Assembly: GCA_902826485.1 (NCBI GenBank)
Contig: CADEEZ010000021.1
Coordinates: 1-35,094, forward strand
DNA length: 35,094 nucleotides
Source of the DNA: an uncultured Gammaproteobacteria bacterium
GTDB taxonomy: Bacteria > Pseudomonadota > Gammaproteobacteria > Berkiellales > Berkiellaceae
Direction of reading: 5' to 3'
The notes under the pieces were generated by a model that saw only the letters and a list, made by a program, of their open reading frames with translations, had not been told where the DNA came from and did not search any database. Shown here in pieces: positions 15,490-24,919 of this stretch (the stretch's first letter is position 1; every line of letters begins with the position of its first letter). The translations under genes were made by a program, and so were the position numbers.

Positions 15490-18373
15490 ATGGGGCATTA
15501 AAGCCCGAGTATTATTTTTAACGTTGGTCCCCACCATTGTGATTTCACTGCTACTCAGTGCCTATTTTACCAGCAGCCGACTTCAAGATTTAGAAACCGC
15601 GCTTCGTGATCGCGGCTATGCCTTAGCATTACAACTTGCACCCGCGAGCGAATATGGCGTATATTCTGGCAACGCGCGAACCCTGCACGAATTAACGAAA
15701 GAAGCGCGTAGTGATCCTGAAGTGCTTTCGGTAACGATTTTTAATCGAGAAGGTCACGTCTTAGCAAAAGATGGACACGAAATTGATATCAAACCACCTG
15801 AATTACCCACCCTTGAAAACCAAAATAAACTAAGAGAAATCATTGTTACAGAGAGAGGCAACTCTTTATTTTTTACTGCGCCCGTCTTTATTCGCGATAT
15901 TTATCTTGATGATTTTAATACCAATTTACCGCTTAATCATCCTGTTGATTTATCCTTAAATCAAGTTACTAGTAACACTCAAATTACACGCGATCATATA
16001 TTAGGCTGGATAACCATAGAAATAAGCAGGGCCGATACGACTTTAAGGCAATTTAAAGCGCTAGTTGCTTGTAGCATTATTGTGCTAATTGGTTTAGGGA
16101 TCAGTTCGATTTTTGCTTTTAGAATGGGGCGAGATGTCACCAGACCGATTTTAGAAATGGCTTACGCCGTGGAAAAAATCAAAGACGGTAATCTCGATGC
16201 AAGGGTTTACACCAATGCACGAGGGGAATTAAGGCTGTTAGATGAAGGCATTAACAGCATGGCGCAATCCTTAAAAGCAGCGCATGAAGAAATGCAGCAA
16301 AGTGTTGAACAAGCCACCGCAGATTTAAGACAGACGTTAGAAACCATAGAAATTCAAAATATCGAATTGGAAATGGCCCGTAAAGAAGCCGAGACTGCCA
16401 GCCGAGTGAAATCCGAATTTCTAGCAAACATGAGCCATGAAATTCGTACCCCCCTTAATGGTGTTATTGGGTTTATTAATTTATTAACCAAAACTGAATT
16501 AAATTACAAACAAATTGATTATTTGCAAACGATCAAAAAATCTGCTTCCAGTCTTATGACGATTATTAACGATATTTTAGATTTTTCTAAAATGGAAGCC
16601 GGAAAGTTGCGTTTGGATAACCTTGCGATGGATTTAAGAGAATGCATTGAAGACGCACTCACTCTTTTAGCCCCTCAAGCGCACGAAAAAGCACTTGAAC
16701 TGGTGCCGCTCGTTTATAGCGATGTGCCTACTAAAATTTTAGGTGACCATTTACGTTTAAAACAAATTATCACTAACCTAGTCAGCAATTCAATTAAATT
16801 TACTGAAAAAGGCAGCGTAATTGTTAGGATCATGCTCGAAAAAGATTCGGGAACCCGTGTCGTTTTATGCGTCAGCGTGACTGATTCAGGCATAGGCTTA
16901 ACCAATGAAGAACAAAAAACATTGTTTCAGGCCTTTAGGCAAGCGGATTCTACCTCAACTAGAAAATACGGTGGCACAGGCTTAGGATTAGTGATTTCTA
17001 AACGCCTCGTACAACAAATGGGCGGAGAAATAGGCGTTGAAAGCGAATCAGGCAAAGGCTCTACTTTTTGGTTTACTTTTGTGGCAGAAAAAGTATTGCA
17101 AGAAGCACCTCCTTCTAAAAAATTAAATGGGTATCGGTTTTTATTATACGAACAACACCCCACTTCTCGATTGGCGATCAATCATTTGTTGGGCATATGG
17201 GGCTGCAGCGTCCATGAACTGAATGATATCAGTCAGCTTGAATCAGAATTAGAAAGGGTGAGCTTAAATAATCAGCCTTACCATATGTTATTGTTGGGGA
17301 TGAATCAACCTGATTTAAATAGCCATTTTGTTGAAGATTGTGTAAAAAAAGCAACCTTAATTCATCGCGTGCCTGTCGGCGTATTACCCAATACAACCGA
17401 TGAAGTCGTCACCAAAAGCATCATCGAAGCGGGTGCCGCTTTTTGTTTATCTAAACCCGTTCGGCTGCATAATTTATTCGACAGCCTTTGTCAATTATTA
17501 GTACATGATTACGCTTCTGAGTTAAATCAAAGTCAACAAAATAAAATCGCAGATACCCCCTTAAAATTAAGCAAAATTTCGCCTGTACATTTAGGCAAAC
17601 AATTTGAAGTATTAGCCGTAGACGACTACCCTGCTAATTTAAAACTCCTAAAAGCGTTATTAGAAGATTCTGGCATAAAAATCACCGGTGTTACTTCAGG
17701 TAAAGAGGCATTACAATATGCTAGATTACAAGAATTTGATTTAATCTTAATGGATATTCAAATGCCCGGTATGGACGGACTAGAAGTAACCGACAGAATC
17801 AGACAACTCCCTTCCGGTAAAGATGTACCCATTATTGCCTTAACCGCCCACGCTTTAGTTAGCGAGCGCCAAGCCCTACTTCAAGCGGGATTTGACGATT
17901 ATTTAAGCAAACCCATACAAGAAATTGAATTGCTCAATATGATTAAAAAATGGGTACGAAAAAAATCGCCTGCTATACCGCCTCTTTCAGTGATTGAGGT
18001 TGAATCTGAACCCATGATTTATGATTGGCAAATGGCGTTAAAATTAACAGGAAATAAACCTGAGATCGCCAAAGAAATGTTACAACAACTTAAATCCATG
18101 TTACCCAAAGAAAAAGCGGCAATTCATTTGTGTTATAACAATAAAGATTACGTAGGGCTGCGAGAAAAAGTGCATCATCTACATGGTGCAGCATGCTATT
18201 GTGGCGTGCCTCGGCTTAAAAATGCTTTACATAATTTAGAAACCATTGTGGCACAATTGCTATCTAAACCTAATAAAATGCCTTCAAATTTTAGTGATCA
18301 ACTTGCTACTGCATTAGAAAAGGTCGATCTCGAAATAAGTGCCCTTACTGAGGCCGAATGCTATTCGGTCTAG
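15479..18373 (+). CDS. barA: BarA/LetS-type tripartite hybrid sensor kinase
   Basis: Membrane sensor that autophosphorylates and, by a four-step relay, phosphorylates a UvrY/LetA-type regulator controlling Csr-system small RNAs. The 964 residues show TM1 (11-29), a periplasmic sensor region (30-190) similar to BarA, TM2 (195-214), HAMP (215-267), a coiled coil, HisKA with H320 (FLANMSHEIRTPLNG), and HATPase_c (DSGIGL about 469-474, GGTGLGL about 498-504). A pseudo-receiver follows (about 551-672) without an acceptor Asp, then a receiver with D759 (LILMDIQMPGMDG) and an HPt domain with H899 (VHHLHGAACYCGV). Gene order with an upstream binding-protein gene is unusual. The Legionella orthologue is called letS. 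Its 3' end overlaps the next convergent gene by 29 bp. Confidence 0.93.
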   Translation: MVNEWGIKARVLFLTLVPTIVISLLLSAYFTSSRLQDLETALRDRGYALALQLAPASEYGVYSGNARTLHELTKEARSDPEVLSVTIFNREGHVLAKDGHEIDIKPPELPTLENQNKLREIIVTERGNSLFFTAPVFIRDIYLDDFNTNLPLNHPVDLSLNQVTSNTQITRDHILGWITIEISRADTTLRQFKALVACSIIVLIGLGISSIFAFRMGRDVTRPILEMAYAVEKIKDGNLDARVYTNARGELRLLDEGINSMAQSLKAAHEEMQQSVEQATADLRQTLETIEIQNIELEMARKEAETASRVKSEFLANMSHEIRTPLNGVIGFINLLTKTELNYKQIDYLQTIKKSASSLMTIINDILDFSKMEAGKLRLDNLAMDLRECIEDALTLLAPQAHEKALELVPLVYSDVPTKILGDHLRLKQIITNLVSNSIKFTEKGSVIVRIMLEKDSGTRVVLCVSVTDSGIGLTNEEQKTLFQAFRQADSTSTRKYGGTGLGLVISKRLVQQMGGEIGVESESGKGSTFWFTFVAEKVLQEAPPSKKLNGYRFLLYEQHPTSRLAINHLLGIWGCSVHELNDISQLESELERVSLNNQPYHMLLLGMNQPDLNSHFVEDCVKKATLIHRVPVGVLPNTTDEVVTKSIIEAGAAFCLSKPVRLHNLFDSLCQLLVHDYASELNQSQQNKIADTPLKLSKISPVHLGKQFEVLAVDDYPANLKLLKALLEDSGIKITGVTSGKEALQYARLQEFDLILMDIQMPGMDGLEVTDRIRQLPSGKDVPIIALTAHALVSERQALLQAGFDDYLSKPIQEIELLNMIKKWVRKKSPAIPPLSVIEVESEPMIYDWQMALKLTGNKPEIAKEMLQQLKSMLPKEKAAIHLCYNNKDYVGLREKVHHLHGAACYCGVPRLKNALHNLETIVAQLLSKPNKMPSNFSDQLATALEKVDLEISALTEAECYSV

Positions 18374-19061
18374 GCTTGTCTGAAACTATTTGTGAGGATA
18401 TCTCAGCCTCGCTTGAAACCGTTTTATTTGAACTAAATTGCAGTGTTCTATTATTTTTATATAGCGCGTTAACTTGTATGAATGATTCTGATAAATAATT
18501 GACTTCTTCTTCCTTATCAATAGCACAATCAGCTGAATCTGCGCCTAAATTTACTAATGCTTGAAGTAGATCAACTTTATTTTGATCTTTTAAATATTTA
18601 ATAAAGTAAGCATCAATATTATTGCGAAAATCCATCCAAACTGCCCCATCATCTATTTTTATGGAGGGTTCAGTTTTTCGAAAGTCTAGATAGGCTTCGA
18701 TCAGTGAAGATAATTCAGCATAGTTTACAGTTTTATTCGAAAAAGCATTAGAAAAATCAATCCTTCGACTCTTTTCATTTAGATAGTTTTGAATAAAAGG
18801 AATCTCGTTAATTACCATAACCAAACCAACGTAAGCACCACCTGCTAGATAAGAAAGTAGCCCATTAGATAAAGAAGCTGAGCTTAAATATGCATTCGCT
18901 GGATCATGCAACATCCAAAAAGTTGCCCCTATAATAGGTATTGTGGGAATGAATAGACACTTAGCTAAGAAAGAGCCGAACGCTTCCCTAAAATCGTCTT
19001 TGATATCTAATAATCTGATATTTTTTATTACATTTTCTGTATCTTTGTGTATTGTTGTCAT
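18345..19061 (-). CDS. Unrecognised protein with two membrane segments and an ankyrin-like remnant
   Basis: A 238-residue protein that I do not recognise. Two hydrophobic segments (about 32-51 and 66-86) are predicted to form a membrane hairpin with both ends in the cytoplasm. The rest is charged; residues 164-181 (VDLLQALVNLGADSADCA) resemble the second half of an ankyrin repeat. The Ser-rich C-terminus is encoded in the 29 bp shared with the end of barA. Start ATG at 19061, with only a weak GAG upstream. It could be an effector or an inner-membrane protein. Confidence 0.65.
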   Translation of the reverse strand: MTTIHKDTENVIKNIRLLDIKDDFREAFGSFLAKCLFIPTIPIIGATFWMLHDPANAYLSSASLSNGLLSYLAGGAYVGLVMVINEIPFIQNYLNEKSRRIDFSNAFSNKTVNYAELSSLIEAYLDFRKTEPSIKIDDGAVWMDFRNNIDAYFIKYLKDQNKVDLLQALVNLGADSADCAIDKEEEVNYLSESFIQVNALYKNNRTLQFSSNKTVSSEAEISSQIVSDKPRPNSIRPQ

Positions 19062-19207
19062 TTTAAACTGCTCATAATAAAAGTATTATTTACGTGATAT
19101 GAAATTTGATCAAGTAATTATTGATAAACGGTAGGATAAAAAAGATAGGCGGTAGAAGTTTTTCAATTGATTAAAGCATTAAGGCAATTTTAAAGAGTGT
19201 AAATACA

Positions 19208-20233
19208 TCAAGATGGATTGCTTCTCCTTCGCTTCACTTCGCTTACTCCTACGCTGTTCGCCGTCGCAAGAAGCAGAAAAGCATCCACAACTTCTAAAAA
19301 TTCTTGGTTATGATGACCAAAAACCAAATGAGGAGCATCTTTTATAATTTTAACTTTAAGTTCAGATTTTTTGAGTTTATCTTTTAATGAATTCATGTAA
19401 TCAACATTAATGCCAATATCTTTATCTCCAACTATCAGACATACTGGCAAAGTTGAATTTTGAAGAAAAGACTCTGCATCTAAAACCGTATTAAGATATT
19501 TAGTATTGTCATAATCAGCCAAATTCTTAAATAAATTTTTACGCATGAGCGGATCTGATTTAACCAGATCTTCTATTGCAAAATTATCTTCTTCTTTAAA
19601 ACCAAAAGGAATAATCATTTCTCTGGCTTGTTCAAATAAATATTTTTTGGGATTTTTTACCCAAAATGGAATAAGGGTATTAATAAAAAATTCATTAAAG
19701 CCTTTTAGAAAACCCTGTATTGAAAATCTCACTGGAGGAGAGCCAATTGTAATCAGACTAGACACTAATGATGGATTTTCAATCGCCACACCATATGCTA
19801 TATGGCCACCTAGTGAAAAACCTATGATATGTGCTTGTTTAATCATTTTAGTTTCAAGAAGCTGTACCACTTCAGCTATCATTGCAGAAGGGTTAAAAAA
19901 TGCTTCTGCGAACGCTTCTTTTTCATCTGAATTCAGTGATTCTAACTCACCTATTTTTGTACTTTCACCATGCCCTAATAAATCAAGTGCAATAACACGA
20001 TAATTTTGGTCATAATAATCAATTTCTTTATTGAATATTTTTTTAGAAAGAGAGTTTCCATGAATAAAAACCAAAACAGGTTTATCTGGATTACTTTCAT
20101 CAGAATCAAATACATCTATGAATAATGAAATATTTTTTTGAGTCATTTTTGCACAGAGCTGTTCAGAAATGATCAATGAATTATTTAATTTGAGTTCATC
20201 TGCTTTAATTCTAAACTGACTATTTTCAGGCAT
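19208..20233 (-). CDS. Alpha/beta hydrolase
   Basis: A 341-residue alpha/beta-hydrolase-fold protein. Oxyanion-hole region VFIHGNSLS (about 55-63), nucleophile elbow GFSLGG with Ser at about 140, acid in GDKDIG (about 268-273), and catalytic His in APHLVFGHH (about 301). The LLGHGES segment after strand 4 is typical of hydrolase/acyltransferase relatives such as BioH and MhpC; the substrate is unknown. No signal peptide. The natural fold ends near VVDAFLL, and the last 20 or so residues (ending EVKRRRSNPS) are encoded by a repeat-like stretch, suggesting a recent C-terminal extension. It is 4 bp from acpS, so probably in the same operon. Confidence 0.85.
   Translation of the reverse strand: MPENSQFRIKADELKLNNSLIISEQLCAKMTQKNISLFIDVFDSDESNPDKPVLVFIHGNSLSKKIFNKEIDYYDQNYRVIALDLLGHGESTKIGELESLNSDEKEAFAEAFFNPSAMIAEVVQLLETKMIKQAHIIGFSLGGHIAYGVAIENPSLVSSLITIGSPPVRFSIQGFLKGFNEFFINTLIPFWVKNPKKYLFEQAREMIIPFGFKEEDNFAIEDLVKSDPLMRKNLFKNLADYDNTKYLNTVLDAESFLQNSTLPVCLIVGDKDIGINVDYMNSLKDKLKKSELKVKIIKDAPHLVFGHHNQEFLEVVDAFLLLATANSVGVSEVKRRRSNPS
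19213..19284. repeat. Repeat-like insertion at the 3' end of the hydrolase gene
   Basis: Starts GGATTGCTTCTCC and ends AGAAGC...GCATCC, with TGCTTCT and AGAAGCA able to pair, and two CTTCGCTT units inside. It is more GC-rich than its surroundings. It is reminiscent of dispersed palindromic elements with a GGATTGCTTC start; only one copy is seen in the window. Confidence 0.35.
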
Positions 20234-20237
20234 ACAT

Positions 20238-20630
20238 CTAACCTTTAAAAATTTGTTCAGCTATGGCTATAGCAAAAATCAGATTTTTTTCATCACTGAT
20301 ATTCACATGAATTTTAGCAATGCCCAGTTGCGTTAATACTTGATTGCTTTTATCCGAATAGCTCAAAATAGGTTTACCGAGATTATCGGGCAAAATACTA
20401 AAATCGCCAAACCTTAACCCCATTCTTAACCCAATGCCCATCGCTTTTACGATGGCTTCTTTATAAGCAAATCGCTTTGCGATAAATCTGGGTTTATCTA
20501 AGCAAGCTTGGTATAAAACCAATTCTTGCTTAGATAATATTCTGTTAGCAAATTTATCAGGATGTTTTCGATAGATTTTAACGATTCGGTTATAATCAAC
20601 AATATCGTTACCAATACCATATATCATCAT
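20238..20630 (-). CDS. acpS: Holo-[acyl-carrier-protein] synthase
   Basis: Transfers 4'-phosphopantetheine from CoA to apo-ACP, needed for fatty acid synthesis. The 130-residue product shows both family motifs: GIGNDIVDYNRI at the N-terminus (Mg-binding Asp) and RFAYKEAIVKAMG (about residues 53-65, catalytic Glu). Length is normal. The start is the ATG at 20630 or the adjacent ATG at 20627; the first overlaps the pdxJ stop by one base. Downstream of pdxJ is its usual place in proteobacteria. Confidence 0.97.
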   Translation of the reverse strand: MMIYGIGNDIVDYNRIVKIYRKHPDKFANRILSKQELVLYQACLDKPRFIAKRFAYKEAIVKAMGIGLRMGLRFGDFSILPDNLGKPILSYSDKSNQVLTQLGIAKIHVNISDEKNLIFAIAIAEQIFKG

Positions 20631-21379
20631 TAAATTCCTCTTCTGGCTCCCAGCATGAGCGCTTTCATTTTAGACACTGCTTTTTCAAAACCATCGAATA
20701 ACGCTTGAGATACAATGCTATGCCCAATGTTCAATTCATATATTTCAGGAATTTGAGCAATTGCCTCAACGTTATGATAGGTTAAACCATGACCAGCATT
20801 CACAATCAACCCTAACTCATGGGCCAGTTTGGCAGATTGTTGTAATTTTAGTAATTCTTGATTGTATTTATACTGACCACCCTTTTCAAAGCTAGCTTCA
20901 GCATACGCACCCGTATGTAACTCAATTAATTTTGCGCCAGTGTTTTTTGCTGCGCGAATTTGATCTTCATCTGGATCAATAAATAACGATACCTGAATAT
21001 GATTTTCTTGTAATATTTCTGTATATTTTTTAATTTTATCGAAATTCTTAATCACATCTAGGCCACCCTCGGTGGTCAACTCTTCCCTCTTTTCTGGTAC
21101 TAAACAACAATAAGTAGGCTTAATCTTCAAAGCAATATCAACCATTTCTTGCGTAACAGCCATTTCAAAATTAAGGCGGGTTTGAATGGTTTGAGAGAGT
21201 AAGAGTAGATCTCTATCTTGAATATGGCGTCTGTCTTCACGTAGATGCACCGTAATACCATCTGCCCCTGCCGATTCGGCTAATAAAGCCGCTTGTAGGG
21301 GTTCTGGATAAGGGACATTGCCTCGAGCTTGTCTTAAGGTTGCCACGTGATCTATATTAACGCCTAAACATATTGTCAT
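20630..21379 (-). CDS. pdxJ: Pyridoxine 5'-phosphate synthase
   Basis: Condenses 1-deoxyxylulose 5-phosphate with 3-amino-2-oxopropyl phosphate to make pyridoxine 5'-phosphate (vitamin B6 pathway). TIM-barrel protein of 249 residues with [15 protein letters not shown] at the start, [10 protein letters not shown], and [14 protein letters not shown] near the end, all diagnostic. The ATG at 21379 is chosen because AGGAGA precedes it by 6 bases and it forms an ATGA overlap with the recO stop; an upstream in-frame start at 21403 would add 8 unconserved residues. Confidence 0.97.
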   Translation of the reverse strand: MTICLGVNIDHVATLRQARGNVPYPEPLQAALLAESAGADGITVHLREDRRHIQDRDLLLLSQTIQTRLNFEMAVTQEMVDIALKIKPTYCCLVPEKREELTTEGGLDVIKNFDKIKKYTEILQENHIQVSLFIDPDEDQIRAAKNTGAKLIELHTGAYAEASFEKGGQYKYNQELLKLQQSAKLAHELGLIVNAGHGLTYHNVEAIAQIPEIYELNIGHSIVSQALFDGFEKAVSKMKALMLGARRGI

Positions 21380-22173
21380 ATCATTTCTCCTGTTTTTCCC
21401 CATTCTATCCCTGCTAATTCACGGGTATAAATTTTCTTTTCACCCAAATGAAAATCGAGGGATTGTCTTAATATATTTTTAGATAATTTTAAAAATAAAG
21501 CTAACTCTGTGTTCGATTGCTTTAATTTATCCAAAAAATGATCTAGTTTATTGAGATCTAATTTACACATCAAGATCAAAATTTCGCCTAAAATGCCTGT
21601 ATTTAGACAATTACTTTTTGTAAAGCCAATACTAGGATTATATTCATAATATTCTGCCCCAATAATAGGCAGGTGTGATTGAGCAATAGTGCTAAAATCT
21701 ATACCATACCCCACTGAGGTTAACAACTCAATCTCGATGGCTCTTAAGATAAGCTGACTGAAATAATTTTTAGAAAGTGTATATTTAGAACAAAGGTTAT
21801 CCAAATTAAACAAATAGCCCATGGCAAGATGAAAAATGGCAAACAATTCAGGATGAGGATCTTCTTTTTTTAAAAAACGGAGAATAAGCTCATTTAAATA
21901 TAAACCAAAAATAAGCTGATTAGCATGACCATAGGTATAATTTGTTTTTTCGTCTATGTGCGTTAATGTTTTAAGTTCATTTTTACCCACAAAAGAAAAA
22001 TTTAATAATTTAAAAGGGAATAAATAAGCTTTAAAATGGCTTTTGGGGCGTTTGGCCCCTTTTGCGATTAAGGCAATTCGGCCAAAGGTTGGCGTAAAAA
22101 CTTCTAAAAGCACGCTCGTTTCTGAAAAAGGCTTTTGATGTAAAATATAGCCTAGTTCATTATTAATACGCAT
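21376..22173 (-). CDS. recO: DNA repair protein RecO
   Basis: Works with RecF and RecR to load RecA onto SSB-coated single-strand gaps. The 265-residue product opens with the OB-fold pattern [34 protein letters not shown], written here as one family signature of the N-terminal domain in two parts ([16 protein letters not shown] and [15 protein letters not shown]), followed by a helical C-terminal domain. The ATG at 22173 lies just after the era stop; a TTG at 22179 would overlap it. Neighbours era and pdxJ match the standard order. Confidence 0.93.
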   Translation of the reverse strand: MRINNELGYILHQKPFSETSVLLEVFTPTFGRIALIAKGAKRPKSHFKAYLFPFKLLNFSFVGKNELKTLTHIDEKTNYTYGHANQLIFGLYLNELILRFLKKEDPHPELFAIFHLAMGYLFNLDNLCSKYTLSKNYFSQLILRAIEIELLTSVGYGIDFSTIAQSHLPIIGAEYYEYNPSIGFTKSNCLNTGILGEILILMCKLDLNKLDHFLDKLKQSNTELALFLKLSKNILRQSLDFHLGEKKIYTRELAGIEWGKTGEMI

Positions 22174-22175
22174 AA

Positions 22176-23084
22176 TCAATCAAAGTCATAATACCCTAAA
22201 TGTTCTAAACTTTTACTGTCATCAGACCAATTTTCTTTCACTTTTACCCATAACTCTAAAAAGACTTGTTTACCCACAAATGATTCGATAGAACGCCTAG
22301 CTATCGTCCCTATTCGTTTGATTCTGTCACCATTTTCTCCAACGATAATAGCCTTTTGGCTATCACGTTCTGCCCAGATGGTTGCCCCTATTTTGATGAT
22401 TTTTTCTTGATCATCCCAAGTATCTACCGATACGGTCGTAGCATAAGGTAATTCATCGCCTAATTGCAGCATTACTTGTTCGCGAATCATTTCACTGACA
22501 TGAAACCCAGGGCTACGATTCGTTTTAGATTCTTCAGGATAATAAAAAGGGCCTTCTGGAATATGGGCAATGATTTCTTTTTTCAACACATCACACTGAA
22601 GACCTTTTTCTGCCGAAATGGGGATCACTTGAGCAAAATTAAACTTAGATTGTAAATTTAAGATATAAGGCAATATTTTTTCTTTGTCTTTAACAGTATC
22701 AATTTTATTGATGACCAAAAATACAGGCGCATCAACAGACTTTAGTTTTTTTAACACCGCTTCATCTTCATCGGTGAATTTTAAAACTTCGACCAAAAAT
22801 AATACCACATCTACATCAATCAGTGCTTTAGAAGCCGCCTGATTCATATACTGATTCAGTTTCTTTTTGGATTCTCGATGCAAGCCTGGCGTGTCCACAA
22901 AAATAAGTTGCGTTTTATCTAAGGTAATAATCCCTTGAATTTGTTGACGCGTGGTTTGAGGCTTGGGTGAGGTGATACTCAAATGACTGCCCAAAAAAGA
23001 ATTAATTAAGGTTGATTTACCTACATTCGGGCGACCTACAATGGCGATAAACCCTGAGTGGGTTTTGTCAGTGTTTTTATTCAT
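22176..23084 (-). CDS. era: GTPase Era
   Basis: Essential GTPase that binds 16S rRNA and helps 30S ribosome maturation. The 302 residues show G1 GRPNVGKST (about 17-25), G2 TTRQQ, G3 DTPGL, G4 NKID, G5 SAEKG, then a C-terminal KH domain with IVGENGDRIKRIGT. The ATG overlaps the rnc stop codon as ATGA, so the two are translationally coupled. Confidence 0.98.
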   Translation of the reverse strand: MNKNTDKTHSGFIAIVGRPNVGKSTLINSFLGSHLSITSPKPQTTRQQIQGIITLDKTQLIFVDTPGLHRESKKKLNQYMNQAASKALIDVDVVLFLVEVLKFTDEDEAVLKKLKSVDAPVFLVINKIDTVKDKEKILPYILNLQSKFNFAQVIPISAEKGLQCDVLKKEIIAHIPEGPFYYPEESKTNRSPGFHVSEMIREQVMLQLGDELPYATTVSVDTWDDQEKIIKIGATIWAERDSQKAIIVGENGDRIKRIGTIARRSIESFVGKQVFLELWVKVKENWSDDSKSLEHLGYYDFD

Positions 23085-23767
23085 GATTTTACTACTTTAA
23101 TCTGTTGTACTGCTAAATAGGCTGCATGTTGCTCTGCAAAACGCCTAGACTTCCCTCTCCCGATGGTTTCAATGCTTAAGCCCTCTATCACACATTTAAC
23201 TGTAAAAAGTTGATTGTGTTGGGGTCCTTCTACTGATTCCACCGTGTAGACAGGTAAATTTAAACGCGCGGATTGTAAATATTCTTGAAGTTGGGTTTTG
23301 GGATCTTTCGATAAGGTGATTAATTCAGGTGAAGCCAGTTTTTCCTGATACCAAGAAAGCACACAGGCCTTTGCCGTATTAAAATCACTGTCTTGATAAA
23401 TTGCCCCTATTACCGCTTCGAGCGCATCGGCTAAGATAGACTTTCGATACACCCCACCTGATTTAAGCTCACCTTGTCCTAAAGAAAGATGCTCACTTAA
23501 ATCAAAGCTTGTGGCCAATACCGCTAGCATTTCTCCACACACCAGTGTGGCACGCATACGCGTAAGCTCACCTTCTGAGGCTTCTGGAAATTGATGGTAT
23601 AAAGTCATGGCCATCATGCCATTTAGTAGCCCGTCTCCTAAAAACTCTAAGCGTTCATTATTCACCCCACTCATGCTTCGGTGCGTGAGTGCTTGTAATA
23701 GCAATGCTTCATTTTGAAAACGGTGCCCAAGTTTATTTTGCAATTTGGACAAAGCTAAACTGCTCAT
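23081..23767 (-). CDS. rnc: Ribonuclease III
   Basis: Double-strand-specific endonuclease that processes rRNA precursors and some mRNAs. The 228-residue product has the catalytic signature NERLEFLGDGLL (about 37-48), the second acidic cluster ADALEAVIGAIY (about 112-123), and a C-terminal double-stranded RNA-binding domain (about 153-225, ending QHAAYLAVQQI). Length is standard. Located between DUF4845 and era, as in most gammaproteobacteria. Confidence 0.98.
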   Translation of the reverse strand: MSSLALSKLQNKLGHRFQNEALLLQALTHRSMSGVNNERLEFLGDGLLNGMMAMTLYHQFPEASEGELTRMRATLVCGEMLAVLATSFDLSEHLSLGQGELKSGGVYRKSILADALEAVIGAIYQDSDFNTAKACVLSWYQEKLASPELITLSKDPKTQLQEYLQSARLNLPVYTVESVEGPQHNQLFTVKCVIEGLSIETIGRGKSRRFAEQHAAYLAVQQIKVVKS

Positions 23768-23774
23768 AGTAATG

Positions 23775-24134
23775 TTATACTATCTCCTGATAATGAAAAG
23801 AGATGACAAAATCAATATTGCCAATAAAGTGTTTTCTGACTTCATAATCGAGTTGTATATTTTTTTTATTATCTTTAGGCGTAATCATTAACTTTTCGGG
23901 CGTCACTACTTTAATAAAATTTGTCACTAAGTATTTACTAAAATGCTCTCGTACTTGATCAGGCAGTTGATTACTGATATCGGGATCACTCACTGTTTTT
24001 TCAAATGCCTGTTTTACCCCATAGTCTTCCAAATAAACGGGGAATAATTTAAAAAACACGGTCAAAGAAAAACCCAATAAGGCCAATACAATCAGCCATC
24101 CCATTAACGCCATTCCCTTTTGATTATGTCGCAT
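23775..24134 (-). CDS. DUF4845-family membrane protein
   Basis: A 119-residue protein with one N-terminal membrane helix (about residues 7-28, GMALMGWLIVLALLGFSLTV) after a short basic start (MRHNQK), then a periplasmic domain beginning KLFPVYLEDYGVKQAFE, which is typical of DUF4845. Family function unknown; it is characteristically encoded between lepB and rnc, as here. The N-terminus resembles a pilin-like signal but lacks the processed Gly-Phe-Thr-Leu-Ile-Glu form. The ATG at 24134 is favoured because AAGGAG lies 8 bases upstream; the TTG at 24140 is too close to it. Confidence 0.88.
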   Translation of the reverse strand: MRHNQKGMALMGWLIVLALLGFSLTVFFKLFPVYLEDYGVKQAFEKTVSDPDISNQLPDQVREHFSKYLVTNFIKVVTPEKLMITPKDNKKNIQLDYEVRKHFIGNIDFVISFHYQEIV

Positions 24135-24160
24135 TATCAACGCTCCTTGTTAAGTTAATA

Positions 24161-24919
24161 TTAATTAATTTTAGACCAGACATGGTGCCATCGTATGTCT
24201 TTTTGTATCCCATTCCAACTCATCCAAATAAAGAAAGCTCTGCCTTTTATTGTTTCTTCTGGTACAAAACCCCAATATCTTGAATCATGACTGTTATTTC
24301 GATTATCACCTGCCACAAAATATTCCCCTTCTGGCACAATTCTTTCTTCCATTTCAATTTGTTCAGTGGGCCTTAAATATATAGCATGGGTTTTACCATC
24401 GAGCTGCTCAATATAACGATTGACCATGATAGACACACCCGGCTCAGCATCTATTTCTTTGCCTTTAAAGTCTTGTGACTGAGCTTGCCCATTTAAATAT
24501 AAAACATTATTTTTATAAGCAACTTTGTCTCCCGGCATACCCACCACACGCTTAATTAAATTCATATCTGGGCTTTGTGGGTATCTAAAAACAATGATGT
24601 CACCTCTTTTGGGTTTACCAATTTCTAAGATTTTATAATTAAAGCCAGGTATTTTTAAGCCATATTCGTATTTATTGACTAAAATAAAATCACCTGTTTC
24701 CAATGTGGGTTTCATTGAGCCAGAAGGAATCCGAAAAGGCTCGGCAATAAAAGACCGAATGATAAAGACGATTAAGATCATCGGAAAAGCCAATCTTGAA
24801 AATTCAACAATCCAAGGCTCTTTTTCTGATTTAATCACTTTTTTTCCGACTAGCCAGATAAAACCGGTTAACAAAACCGCGATTAACAATAAAAAACCAA
24901 AATCTGAATATAGTTTCAT
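24161..24919 (-). CDS. lepB: Signal peptidase I
   Basis: Inner-membrane serine protease that removes signal peptides from exported proteins. The 252 residues start with two membrane helices (about 7-25 and 43-60), then PSGSMKPT with the catalytic Ser68, box D containing the catalytic Lys123 (LIKRVVGMPGD), and the GDNRNNSHDSRYWG box E. Its ATG overlaps the lepA stop by one base, so it is translated right after LepA. Confidence 0.97.
   Translation of the reverse strand: MKLYSDFGFLLLIAVLLTGFIWLVGKKVIKSEKEPWIVEFSRLAFPMILIVFIIRSFIAEPFRIPSGSMKPTLETGDFILVNKYEYGLKIPGFNYKILEIGKPKRGDIIVFRYPQSPDMNLIKRVVGMPGDKVAYKNNVLYLNGQAQSQDFKGKEIDAEPGVSIMVNRYIEQLDGKTHAIYLRPTEQIEMEERIVPEGEYFVAGDNRNNSHDSRYWGFVPEETIKGRAFFIWMSWNGIQKDIRWHHVWSKIN

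Noticed and set aside
19545..20003. Open frame of 152 codons on the plus strand
   Set aside because: Antisense to the alpha/beta hydrolase, whose catalytic motifs are intact.
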